This document shows, piece after piece, positions 37,928 through 45,990 of a stretch of 64,000 nucleotides of DNA (position 1 is its first letter; each line of letters begins with the position of its first letter). The translations under genes were made by a program, and so were the position numbers. The notes under the pieces were generated by a model, which was not told the DNA's origin, did not search any database, and worked only from the letters and a program-made list of their open reading frames with translations. The stretch spans positions 77,607 to 141,606 of the forward strand of contig JACKEI010000007.1 in the NCBI GenBank assembly GCA_020633075.1. The letters run 5' to 3'. Source of the DNA: Sandaracinaceae bacterium. GTDB lineage: Bacteria; Myxococcota_A; Polyangia; Polyangiales; Houyiibacteriaceae.

Positions 37928-38925
37928 GACTTGTACTCGATGATCTGGGGGGCGGCGCGACGTGCGCGGTCCCGCTTGAACTTGAGGGCGCCCTGCGCCT
38001 CGGGGAAGGGCGCGAGCGCGACGCTGCCGCCCCACGCGAGCGCGTGCCCCAGCGGAAAGCCCTGCCGCCGCGTGCGCAGGGCCGTGCGTGCGGCGACCAG
38101 CGGGTAGCGCGCGAAGAGGCCCAGCGAGAGGCCCAGCGTGGGCGGCGCGAGCGCCAGCGCGCCGACGGGGACCACCAGGCCCCACAGCAGGCTGCGGCGC
38201 AGGTTGGACGCGAAGTAGCGCTCGGGGGGCGCGCCATGCAGGTGGTTCACCTGCGCGTAGCCGTGTCCGCAGCGCTTGGCCCGCTGCCACCACTGCGCGG
38301 CGCTGTGCATGTCCGCGTCGTGCAGCGTGGTGTCCTGCGGCAGGCGCACGAAGCGCCCCCCCGTGCAGGCGCGCAGGCGCACACCCAGCTCGTCGTCTTC
38401 GGCCGCGATGACGCTCGGGTCGTAGCCGCCTGCGGCTTGCAGCGCGGTCGCGCGGATCATCACGTCCCCGCCGAAGCAGCGCACGTCACCGGCGGGTCCG
38501 CTGCGCCACTCCACGTCGCACACGCGGTTGTACACGCTGGCCTCCGGGTGGCGCTCGCGGCGGTAGCCCATGACCGCCACCACGCTCGCGTCCTCCGCGA
38601 GCACGGCCGCGCCGGCGTCCAGCCAGCCGGCGACCACCTCGCAGTCCCCGTCCACGAACTGCACCGCGTCGAGGTTGGGGTGCGCGGCGAGCAGCGTGCG
38701 CCAGCCGGCGTTGCGGGCGCGCGCCGCGCTGAAGGGCTGCGCCATGTCCAGCGCCACCACCAGGGCCCCGCGAGCCTCCGCGGCCGCGACGCTTCCGTCC
38801 GTGGAGCCCGAGTCCACGTACACCACGGGGCGCTGCCCGTCGCAGACCGAGTCCAGGCAGCGCACCAGGCGCGCCCCCTCGTTGCGGCCGATGGCGACCA
38901 CGCCCACGCGCAGCGAGCGGGTCAC
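37924..38925 (-). CDS. GT2 family glycosyltransferase
   Basis: 333-residue GT-A transferase. It shows GVVAIGRNEGARLVRCLDS at the N terminus, VYVDSGSTDGS near 35, the metal-site FVDGDCEV near 90 and a late AAEDDELGVRLR near 176. A C-terminal hydrophobic stretch (~240-275) suggests membrane association. The GTG start was set by its GTGA overlap with the deacetylase stop; a longer in-frame version would run into that gene. Both ends overlap neighbours by 4 nt, so it belongs to a tightly coupled block. The sugar donor is not deducible. Confidence 0.88.
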   Translation of the reverse strand: MTRSLRVGVVAIGRNEGARLVRCLDSVCDGQRPVVYVDSGSTDGSVAAAEARGALVVALDMAQPFSAARARNAGWRTLLAAHPNLDAVQFVDGDCEVVAGWLDAGAAVLAEDASVVAVMGYRRERHPEASVYNRVCDVEWRSGPAGDVRCFGGDVMIRATALQAAGGYDPSVIAAEDDELGVRLRACTGGRFVRLPQDTTLHDADMHSAAQWWQRAKRCGHGYAQVNHLHGAPPERYFASNLRRSLLWGLVVPVGALALAPPTLGLSLGLFARYPLVAARTALRTRRQGFPLGHALAWGGSVALAPFPEAQGALKFKRDRARRAAPQIIEYKS

Positions 38926-39860
38926 ACGATCTCCTGACGCACGCGCTGCAGCCGGTGGAGGTTGGTGTCCACCACGCGCCACGCGTCCATGGCTCCGCGT
39001 GACTGCAGGCGGAAGAGCGCGAGCGGCTCGCCCCCCTCCACCTTCACGCGCGGCAGGCTGATGGGGTCTGCGCCTGCGCGGATGGCGCCGTGCATGGAGT
39101 TGAACGCGATGTGGTAGCCCGCGTCCGCCAGCGCCCGATCCGTCACACGGTTGAAGTCCGCGCGCGTACCGAAGGGGTACGCGAAGCAGCGCACCTCGTG
39201 CCCCAGCTGCGCCTCGAGGGTCTCGCGCGAGCGGCGCGCCTCGTCCTTCGCCTCGGCCGGCGCCATGAGCCCCAGCGACCGGTGCGTGTGCGCGTGCGAG
39301 CCGATGGTGACGAGAGGGCTCGCGTCGAGCTCGCGCAGCTCGTCCCAGGTCACGTAGCGCTCGGGCAGGCCCTCGTATTCGGCCCCGATGAGCGCCGAGC
39401 TGACGAAGACCACGGCGGGCACGTTCCAGCGGCGCAGCGTGGGCAGCACCTCGGTCAGCGTGCTCAGGCAGCCGTCGTCGATGGTCACCAGGCAGGCGTC
39501 CTTCGGGAGCGCCTCGCGCTCCCCGGGCGCGTCCGCCACGAAGCGCTGCACCTGCGCGAGCGACACGGCGCGCCCCTCTTCGGCCAGCAGCCGCATCTGG
39601 GCGTCGAAGGCGTCACGGGTGACGCAGAAGGGGTCCTCCGGGCTGTCGTCCGCCACGCGGTGATAGGTGAGCGCGCGTACGCAAGCGCCCCCGGCCAGGG
39701 CCGAGCGCAGCAGCACGGAGCCGCTCAGGGCCGAGCCCAGCGTGACCCCGGCGCGGGCGGCCTTCTTGACGACCCAGCGGCGGTTGACGTGGGCCCTGGG
39801 GCCGGCCTTTGTGCCGAGCGTGGTGCCGAGCTTGCTGCGGAGCGTGCTGCGGAGCTTCAT
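38922..39860 (-). CDS. Polysaccharide deacetylase (CE4/NodB family)
   Basis: 312-residue zinc-dependent deacetylase candidate that would remove N- or O-acetyl groups from glycan sugars. The catalytic Asp pair appears as TIDDG (usual TFDDG) near residue 127, and the zinc ligands as HAHTHRS near 189. AYPFGTR near 220 is the third family motif. The N terminus is basic, includes a short repeated RSTLRSKLGTTLGTK stretch and then a hydrophobic segment (~38-60), so it may be membrane-anchored. It overlaps the adenylation-enzyme gene upstream by 4 nt (ATGA). Free amines made by it would be natural targets for acyl or aminoacyl addition by neighbours. Confidence 0.88.
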   Translation of the reverse strand: MKLRSTLRSKLGTTLGTKAGPRAHVNRRWVVKKAARAGVTLGSALSGSVLLRSALAGGACVRALTYHRVADDSPEDPFCVTRDAFDAQMRLLAEEGRAVSLAQVQRFVADAPGEREALPKDACLVTIDDGCLSTLTEVLPTLRRWNVPAVVFVSSALIGAEYEGLPERYVTWDELRELDASPLVTIGSHAHTHRSLGLMAPAEAKDEARRSRETLEAQLGHEVRCFAYPFGTRADFNRVTDRALADAGYHIAFNSMHGAIRAGADPISLPRVKVEGGEPLALFRLQSRGAMDAWRVVDTNLHRLQRVRQEIV

Positions 39861-41566
39861 GGCGTCCCTTCCGCGGCCGGGGCGGCCAGCCGCGCGGCCA
39901 GCGCCTTGCGGTCCACCTTGCCGTTGGCGTTGAGCGGGAACTCGTCCACCAGCAGCACGCGCGAGGGCTGCATGTACCCAGGCAGGCGCGTCTTGGCGGC
40001 GGCCACCACCTGCGCCGCGTGCGCGTCGCGGGCTGCGCCGTTGTCCGTGTCCGCGTCTCGCAGCAGCGCCTCCGGCGTCTGCACGAAGCCCACCACGCCG
40101 TCCGCGCCGCTGGTGGAGAGGGGCCAGCCCACCGCGATGGCCACCTCGGCGGCCGCCACCTCGCGGAGCACGGCCTCGATCTCGCCCAGCTCCACGCGGT
40201 AGCCCTGGATCTTCACCTGGTTGTCCACGCGCCCCAGGTAGAGCAGCGGGCCGCCGTCCGGCCAGCGCACGCGATCGCCGGTGCGGTAGAAGGTCTCGGT
40301 CTCGCCGGGCGGCACCACGAACGCGGCGGCCGTGCGCTCCGGGTCCTGCCAGTAGCCCGGGGTCACCTGCGGCCCCGCCAACAACAGCTCACCGGCCTCG
40401 CCGCGCGGCAGCGCGCGCAGCTGCTCGTCCACTACGATGGCCCGCATGCCTGGGTAGGGCTCGCCGATGGGCACCACGCCGTGCGCGCACTCGCCGAGCG
40501 ACGCCTCACCCCGCCAGCGGTAGAGCGTGCAGGCGATGGTCAGCTCCGTGGGCCCGTACAGGTTCTCCACCACCGACGCCGGCGCCGCCTCCGCGAACTG
40601 CGTCACGATCTCCGCCGGCAGGGCCTCCCCGCAGAAGAGCGTCCAGCGCAGGCTGGGGTAGCTGTCTGGCTTGAGCATGCGCAGGCGGCTCATGAGCACC
40701 CCCGTGGAGGGCACGCTGAACCACACCGTGAGCGCGTGCTGCTTCACGTACTTGCTGGGGAAGAGCTTCTGCTGAGCCGTGGGCACGCACACGCAGGCCC
40801 CGCGCTCCCACGCGCAGAACATGTCGAACACGCTGAGGTCGAAGGTGAGGTCGAAGGTCTGGCTGAAGCGGTCCTGCTCCGTGACCCCGTAGCGTTCCAC
40901 CATCACGTCCACGAAGGCGGTCACGTTGCGCTGCGCCACCATCACGCCCTTGGGCTGCCCCGTGGAGCCGCTGGTGAACAACAGGTACGCGATGTCGTCG
41001 GGGCCGGCCGCGCCGAGCTCATGGTCGCTCGCGGGTCGTAGGTCGCTCGCGCCAAGCACGGTGTGTGCGGGCAGCGCTGCCCGCAGGGCGCTCAGCTCGG
41101 CTGGGTCCGCCGCGTCGGGCAGCAGGATCAGCAGCGCGCGCGGGAAGCCGTCCAGCAGCTCCACCAGCTTGGCGCTGGCCGTGGCGTCCACCACCAGCGC
41201 CTCGCAGCCGGAGCGCTCCAGCATGGCCTGGCTGCGCGGCAGCGGGAAGCTCGGGTTGAGGGGGACGTAGCCGTGTCCCCGCAGCAGCGCGCCCAGGATG
41301 CCCGCGAAGGCGCTGGGGTGCCGGTGCCCGAACACGGCGGTCAGCCGGCTGGCGCCCCCCGCATCCGCCCCGTCGCTGTGGGCCGCGCCTTCGCGGCCGC
41401 CGGTGCCGCGTCCGCTGCCGGCCTGACGCTGCGTGTGCGCGTCCAGCGTGGCAGCCACCGAAGCGGCCCGCGCGCCGAGCTGCGCGTACGACCACTCCTC
41501 GTCCCCGATGGCCAGGGCGGGCCGCTCCGGGAAGCGCGCGAGCGAGCGCAGGAAGCCGTCCCGCAT
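39857..41566 (-). CDS. Stand-alone adenylation enzyme (DltA/NRPS A-domain-like)
   Basis: 569-residue ANL-superfamily ligase that activates a carboxylic acid, probably an amino acid, with ATP and loads it on a carrier protein. Core motifs are complete: YLLFTSGSTGQPKGVMV near 200, SQTFDLTFDLSVFDMF near 240, NLYGPTELTIA near 340, YRTGDRVRW near 430, GRVDNQVKIQGYRVELGEIE near 450 and NANGKVDRKAL at the end. A low-complexity Gly/Ser/Ala insert occupies residues ~45-75. ATG 41566 is chosen because GGGAGG lies just upstream; a GTG at 41596 would add 10 residues. The gene follows a small carrier protein gene by 43 bp, the DltA/DltC arrangement. Confidence 0.88.
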   Translation of the reverse strand: MRDGFLRSLARFPERPALAIGDEEWSYAQLGARAASVAATLDAHTQRQAGSGRGTGGREGAAHSDGADAGGASRLTAVFGHRHPSAFAGILGALLRGHGYVPLNPSFPLPRSQAMLERSGCEALVVDATASAKLVELLDGFPRALLILLPDAADPAELSALRAALPAHTVLGASDLRPASDHELGAAGPDDIAYLLFTSGSTGQPKGVMVAQRNVTAFVDVMVERYGVTEQDRFSQTFDLTFDLSVFDMFCAWERGACVCVPTAQQKLFPSKYVKQHALTVWFSVPSTGVLMSRLRMLKPDSYPSLRWTLFCGEALPAEIVTQFAEAAPASVVENLYGPTELTIACTLYRWRGEASLGECAHGVVPIGEPYPGMRAIVVDEQLRALPRGEAGELLLAGPQVTPGYWQDPERTAAAFVVPPGETETFYRTGDRVRWPDGGPLLYLGRVDNQVKIQGYRVELGEIEAVLREVAAAEVAIAVGWPLSTSGADGVVGFVQTPEALLRDADTDNGAARDAHAAQVVAAAKTRLPGYMQPSRVLLVDEFPLNANGKVDRKALAARLAAPAAEGTP

Positions 41567-41609
41567 GGTCCTCCCGGCTGCGCCCCCGCCGCTCACGCCG
41601 CTCCGCCCT

Positions 41610-41867
41610 TCACGCCGCCAAGGGCGCGAAGAACGCCTCCCACAGCGAGTCGATGTTCGTGAACACCTCGGGCTCGATGGCGTCGGTGTCCACCTCTTCG
41701 CCCCGCAGGTCCTCGATGAAGAGCACGAACTCCACGATGTCGAGCGAGTTGAGCAGCCCCACCTCGAGGATGGGCAGCTGGTCCGTGAAGGTCTCGGGGG
41801 GCGCCGCGCTGGCGTGCTCGAGGAGCCAGCTCTTCAGTTGGGCGCGAATGTTCTGGGGATCGTGCAT
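41610..41867 (-). CDS. Small DltC-like acyl/aminoacyl carrier protein
   Basis: 85-residue acidic carrier protein. The phosphopantetheine attachment site is the Ser in VGLLNSLDIVEFVLFIE near residue 40, with the family's preceding GLL and following hydrophobic helix. ITNIDS-type wording near the end (FTNIDSLWEAFF) matches helix IV of small carriers. Length and motif fit DltC or discrete ACPs rather than NRPS PCPs, which read GGHS. ATG 41867 was chosen; an in-frame ATG at 41915 would add 16 residues. It is the first gene of the minus-strand block and is likely the partner of the adjacent adenylation enzyme. Confidence 0.85.
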   Translation of the reverse strand: MHDPQNIRAQLKSWLLEHASAAPPETFTDQLPILEVGLLNSLDIVEFVLFIEDLRGEEVDTDAIEPEVFTNIDSLWEAFFAPLAA

Positions 41868-42165
41868 GGGGGTAGCCGCCTCGTAGGGCCAAAAACCGAG
41901 CAGGAAACCTGTCATGTACGACAAAGTGCTGCAAGGTGGGCCAAGCACGCCCAATGAGCGTGGGTGCTTACCCCGCGCGCTCGGGACCGGGGCGTCTTCG
42001 TCGGTGCGGCTGGGCCCTTCTGACAGACGGCGTGCGGTCGCTCGAGCAGGCCAGCAGCTCGGGTAGTTCCTGCGGAGTCCTCATGATGCCGCGCCGCGAC
42101 GCCTGCCGTTTGCCGAAGGCGCTGCGCCTTGGCTAGGATTGCGTGACTGGCTCGGAGGCGGACGG
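41868..42165. promoter_or_regulatory. Divergent intergenic region with an inverted repeat
   Basis: This ~300-bp gap lies between the carrier-protein gene (minus) and a lipoprotein gene (plus) and must hold at least the promoter of the minus-strand block. It contains an imperfect inverted repeat at 41943-41969, arms AAGCAC and GTGCTT, partly extended by CC/GG. No clear -35/-10 pair was found. No ORF of quality is present. Confidence 0.35.
42154..42158 (+). promoter_or_regulatory. Ribosome binding site deciding the lipoprotein start
   Basis: GGAGG lies 7 nt before the GTG at 42166. It favours that start over a TTG at 42139 and the ATG at 42175, which is too far (16 nt). Confidence 0.55.
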
Positions 42166-43158
42166 GTGGACTTCATGGCGCAAGGATCAAGGGCACTTCA
42201 TCGACACAGCCCTACACAGACGTCAGCAACAGCTCGACGGCGACGACTCGAGGTGCTGGTGCTGGCGACGGTGACGCTCTCCGCCTGCGCCGACGACCCG
42301 AGACCTCACTCACATTTCTTTGGGGACACGGCCCTCCTCGCGGCAGACGAGGACGGCGACGTCGCGTACGAGCGGGCGTGGCAGGACGGGAACCGCGAGC
42401 TCGCGGTTGTGGTGCTGGCGGGCGACGTCGAAGCGAGCCTCGGGTTTCGCAGCTTGTTCAACCCGTTCGGGTCAGCGTCGGTGAGCGTGGTGAACCTGTC
42501 CGCGGCTCCGACGGGGCATCAGGTCACGCTGGAGCTCCGGAATCGCACGGGTCCGCTCGACCAGCTGCTGGTCGCCTATGTCGAGGAGGGGCCTGCGGGG
42601 ATGCGGAGCAGTCCCCCAGTCCCGGACGTGACGGCGTCCGAAGACCCCCTCGGAGCCGTCTGCGTGCTGGAGGGCGCGAACTTGGTCACCTTGCTCGTCC
42701 GGCGCGCAACCGACGGCCGCGTGCTGGACTCCGTGTTCCCGTTGGACACGCAGGAGGGCGTCGGCGGTTTGAGCGTCGAGCCCTTCCCCGTCGCGTTCGA
42801 AGGGGGCGTACTGGCGGCGAGCTTCATGGCGCCCGCAGCAGGTCTCTACGAGGTGGTGCTGAACTCCTCCAGCGCCGGACGCACGTGGGCAGCGGTCGTG
42901 CGGGTCGTGAGCGAGGCCGAGCTCGTCACGCTCGATCTGCGCACCCCGACCGAACACGGACTCCCTGCCGACAGCTTCATCGCGGTACTGCGCACCGATG
43001 ACGGCTGTCCCGTGCTGGGTCCGCAGGTCATCGTGGAGACCGGCGGAGTCCAGTCCGAGCATCCCAGCGGGTGGGATTCGGTCTACGGAACCGGGGCCTC
43101 TCCAGGCTCCGAGCTGCGCGTCCGTTGGGGCAGGCTCACCGCCAGCGCCGTCTTCTGA
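42166..43158 (+). CDS. Predicted lipoprotein of unknown function
   Basis: 330-residue secreted protein. A basic N terminus (ARRRRLE) leads into a hydrophobic segment and the lipobox TLSAC near residue 41, followed by acidic residues. The mature part alternates short hydrophobic and polar runs, as in beta-sandwich proteins, and has few cysteines. No family is recognised. It starts divergently from the carrier-protein block and is followed by 249 bp without a convincing gene before a small monooxygenase gene. Lipidation and surface location are inferred from the signal only. Confidence 0.65.
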   Translation: MDFMAQGSRALHRHSPTQTSATARRRRLEVLVLATVTLSACADDPRPHSHFFGDTALLAADEDGDVAYERAWQDGNRELAVVVLAGDVEASLGFRSLFNPFGSASVSVVNLSAAPTGHQVTLELRNRTGPLDQLLVAYVEEGPAGMRSSPPVPDVTASEDPLGAVCVLEGANLVTLLVRRATDGRVLDSVFPLDTQEGVGGLSVEPFPVAFEGGVLAASFMAPAAGLYEVVLNSSSAGRTWAAVVRVVSEAELVTLDLRTPTEHGLPADSFIAVLRTDDGCPVLGPQVIVETGGVQSEHPSGWDSVYGTGASPGSELRVRWGRLTASAVF

Positions 43159-43407
43159 GCCCAGCTGTCCCGCCAGCAGCTGCAGCCGGGCGTCGCGAGC
43201 CCCCGGCAGCGCACGCAAGAAGGCCAGCGCGTCGCTCTCGCAGCTGCGCGTGGCGAGCGCCGCCAGGCTCGGCGAGACCCCCTCAGGCCCGGCGCCCCCA
43301 GGGTCGCACGACAAGCGAGCGGGAGGCGGGCGGTAGGGCGGACGCGAGCAGACATCAGGCCAGCAGGCCAGTTGACGCCTTCTCCGCCCGGCGTTCACGC
43401 TCCCCGC

Positions 43408-43746
43408 ATGAGCCGCTTCGCGCCCCTGCCCGAGCCCCCGTACTACGCCGTGATCTTCGCGAGCCAGGCCGCGCCGAGCGACTCCACCAGCGACGACTAC
43501 GGCGCCACGGCCGCGCGCATGGTGGCGCTGGCCGCGCAGCAACCCGGCTACCTGGGCGTGGAGTCCACGCGCGACGCGTCGGGCTTCGGCATCACCGTCT
43601 CGTACTGGCGCGACGAGGCGTCCATCGCCGCGTGGAAGGCCGACCTGGAGCACGCCGCCGTGCGCGACGCAGGCCGCGAGCGCTTCTACGAGCGCTACAC
43701 GCTGCGCGTGGCGAAGGTGGAGCGGGCCTACGGTTGGTCGCGCTGA
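43408..43746 (+). CDS. Antibiotic biosynthesis monooxygenase (ABM) family protein
   Basis: 112-residue protein of the dimeric alpha-beta ferredoxin-like ABM fold. YYAVIFASQ opens the first strand. QQPGYLGVESTRDASGFGIT, then VSYWRDEASIAAWKAD (residues ~45-80) and RFYERYTLRVAKVER at the end match the family pattern of Y/F-W pairs. Members include quinone-forming cofactor-free oxygenases and haem-degrading enzymes, as well as proteins of unknown role, so the substrate is open. It converges on the AurF-like oxygenase gene with a 6-bp gap. Start ATG 43408 aligns with the first strand. Confidence 0.85.
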   Translation: MSRFAPLPEPPYYAVIFASQAAPSDSTSDDYGATAARMVALAAQQPGYLGVESTRDASGFGITVSYWRDEASIAAWKADLEHAAVRDAGRERFYERYTLRVAKVERAYGWSR

Positions 43747-43752
43747 GCCGCG

Positions 43753-44655
43753 CTACAGCGCGGGCACTTCCGTGAGCAGCCCGCAGTCCACGAACAGGCG
43801 CACCAGCTTGGCGCTGGCGGTGTTGCGCAGCAGCGCGCTGGCCGGGTGGGCCATGACCGCCGTGCGCAGCTTGAACGCGTCCGGCAGGCCCGCGTCGCGG
43901 TACATGCTGGGGTTGTAGAAGTCGGCCCAGCTGGCCTTCAAGTACTGCGCCAGCCACGTCTGCACGCGCGTGCGCACCTCGTCGTCCCACTGCTCGAGCC
44001 AGTGCGCGGAGAGCTCGCTCAGGTGCAGCCGCCCGAAGGCGATGTGCCGCGACTCGTCGCGGTGGTGCACGTCGTTCAGCTCGCGCGCGATGGGCTCGAG
44101 GCGCGCGTCGTTCATCATCTTGATGTTGTAGTAGTCGCCCAGCTCTTCCACCACGAGCGCCTTGCAGAAGAACATCACCTCTTCTTCGCCCTTGGCGTAG
44201 GTGCGCTCGAGCGCGACCTTCTTCTCCGGATAGACCTTGCCCACGTAGCGGTTCAGGAACATCCCGAACATCACCATGTGCTTGTTCTCTTCATCCAGGA
44301 AGTGATGCAGGTACTCCGTGCCCTCGGGCGTGACGCGCTTCGAGTACAGGCGGTCGCTCAGCCCGGCCACCAAGGGGCGCTCTCCCTGCAGCGTGAGGCT
44401 GAAGAAGTTGGCGCACTCGTACAGCGACAGCCGCAGGCGCTGCTCCTCCGTGAGCGTGTCCCAGTACTCCGTGCCCCACACGCTCATCAGCTCCGGGGCC
44501 ATGCAGTAGCGCTCGCCGCTCAGCGCCTCGGGCCAGGCGATGTCCGTGTACACGTTCCAGGCGCGCTCGCGCGACAGCTTGGTGAGGCGCACGGCCACCT
44601 CCGACGCGGACTTGGCGTGACGTGGCGTGCTGGGCGGGGGGCTTTCTGTCTGCAT
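43753..44655 (-). CDS. AurF-like diiron oxygenase
   Basis: 300-residue helical protein of the p-aminobenzoate N-oxygenase AurF family, non-haem diiron enzymes that oxidise aryl-amines or related groups. The helices carrying metal ligands are visible: YECANF near residue 80, DEENKHMVMF near 121, VVEELGDYYN near 170 and HHRDESRHIAFGRL near 197. Glu and His appear at the expected places. ATG 44655 was used; a GTG 5 codons upstream is possible. The gene is 36 bp downstream of a GNAT gene on the same strand. Its presence near two adenylating enzymes and a PKS suggests N- or C-oxidation of a small building block (inference). Confidence 0.85.
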   Translation of the reverse strand: MQTESPPPSTPRHAKSASEVAVRLTKLSRERAWNVYTDIAWPEALSGERYCMAPELMSVWGTEYWDTLTEEQRLRLSLYECANFFSLTLQGERPLVAGLSDRLYSKRVTPEGTEYLHHFLDEENKHMVMFGMFLNRYVGKVYPEKKVALERTYAKGEEEVMFFCKALVVEELGDYYNIKMMNDARLEPIARELNDVHHRDESRHIAFGRLHLSELSAHWLEQWDDEVRTRVQTWLAQYLKASWADFYNPSMYRDAGLPDAFKLRTAVMAHPASALLRNTASAKLVRLFVDCGLLTEVPAL

Positions 44656-44691
44656 GGCGGGAGGTCTCACACGGTAGCAACGCGGGGGCGT

Positions 44692-45858
44692 TCAGAGCAT
44701 CGGCCCGTGGCCGTCGAGGTTGGTGAGGAAGAGGCTGCGGCGCGTCTGCTCGAAAGGGGCCAGGAGGGCCTGCAGCTCTGGGGACGCGCAGAAGAGGCGC
44801 CGCCCGGGCAGCACCACGAAGCCGTTGTCCGCGTAGCTCTGCACCCAGCCCGGGTGCGACTGGTTGGCGGTGACCAGGTCCACGCCGAGCCCGCGCAGGT
44901 GCGTGAAGGCCGCGTGCAGGATCTCGCCCGCGTGCTCGGGCAGGCCGAAGCAGTCCGCGACCTGTCCCACGTGCAGCTCGCCGAAGCGTGCGTCCCCGGA
45001 CAGCTCTTTGTGCACCACCACGGCCCAGCCCAGGGTCCGCCCCTCACGCGTGACGCGCAGCCGGATGGGCGCCGGCCACTCGAGGGTGCGGTGCTCGCGC
45101 GGCACCAGCGTGTTCATGGCCGCTGCGTCGCGCACCGCGATGGCGTCGTAGCGGTCCTTGGCGCGCTCCCAGAGCTCGTCCGCCCACGCGCCGAACTCCG
45201 GCACCACGTGCGCCCGCGCCGTGAAGCGCTTGCCGGAGCGCGCCCGCAGCCCGGCGTGCAAGAGCCCGAAGCCCAGCGTGCCGAGCCCCGTCGCGGCCAG
45301 GATGTCTTGCCCCAGCGCGCGCCGCGGGTCCTTGCGCAGGTAGGCGTTCTTGCGCAGGAAGTTGGGCGCGCTGCACACCCGGAACACGAAGGGCGTGTCG
45401 TACAGCATCCAGCCCATCTTGGTGAGCAGCTTGACGATGGGCTCGTCCCCGCCGCCGTGACCCCAGCTGTAGAGCAGCGGCTGCTTCTTCTTCATGTCGC
45501 GCAGCAGGCGCAGGCCCAGGGCCGCGTAGCGGTTGTCGATGGCGCCGAGCGACACCGGCCCCTGCCAGTCCGCCACCACGTGCTCTTGCCCGTGCACCCG
45601 CCACACCTGCGGCTTGAGCCCGTAGGCGCCCACGCAGCGCTCCTCCGCGGTGCCCGTCTCGCTGGACTCGGAGGCGGCTTGCTCGATGGCCAGGTGCAGC
45701 TCGCGCCACACGGGCTGGTCCTCGCGCTGCTTCGGGATCCACGCCGGCGTGGGGTCCACGTAGAAGCCCCACGGCGACTGCGCTGCGCGCAGCTCGGCGT
45801 TGAACGCCTCGACGAGCGGCTTCCGTGTCTCGCTGTGGGGGACTATCGCGATGGCCAT
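44692..45858 (-). CDS. GNAT-like acyltransferase of a glycan/secondary-metabolite locus
   Basis: 388-residue cytoplasmic protein. The C-terminal ~170 residues look like a GNAT or FemAB-type acyltransferase fold: PIRLRVTREGRTLGWAVVV, then VADCFGLPEH and a helix-strand ending SYADNGFVVLPGRR. The N-terminal half also has GNAT-like features (YAALGLRLLRD, LLTKMGWMLYDTPFVFRV), so it may be a tandem GNAT. It would transfer an acyl or aminoacyl group, possibly from the discrete carrier protein. It is upstream of the AurF-like gene and divergent from the 2OG oxygenase gene (132-bp gap). Confidence 0.65.
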   Translation of the reverse strand: MAIAIVPHSETRKPLVEAFNAELRAAQSPWGFYVDPTPAWIPKQREDQPVWRELHLAIEQAASESSETGTAEERCVGAYGLKPQVWRVHGQEHVVADWQGPVSLGAIDNRYAALGLRLLRDMKKKQPLLYSWGHGGGDEPIVKLLTKMGWMLYDTPFVFRVCSAPNFLRKNAYLRKDPRRALGQDILAATGLGTLGFGLLHAGLRARSGKRFTARAHVVPEFGAWADELWERAKDRYDAIAVRDAAAMNTLVPREHRTLEWPAPIRLRVTREGRTLGWAVVVHKELSGDARFGELHVGQVADCFGLPEHAGEILHAAFTHLRGLGVDLVTANQSHPGWVQSYADNGFVVLPGRRLFCASPELQALLAPFEQTRRSLFLTNLDGHGPML

Positions 45859-45990
45859 GGGTGCACGTTGCCCTAGGGTCGACGACCATGTAGGGAAAGG
45901 TCAGTATGCGGCACACGCAGCCCCACGCCAGTAGCCGCTGTGCGTGACCGACCCCATGCCCCGCTCGTCACGACGTCCCTCGGAGCCCCC

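Noticed and set aside
43159..43355. Minus-strand frame reading ATRSCESDALAFLRALPG and on
   Set aside because: The stretch has natural-looking composition, but no start, ribosome site or family match could be found; it may be a gene remnant or chance.
45940..45990. GTG start for the 2OG oxygenase giving 17 more residues
   Set aside because: The extra residues are not conserved-looking and the ATG at 45991 has a Shine-Dalgarno at proper distance.
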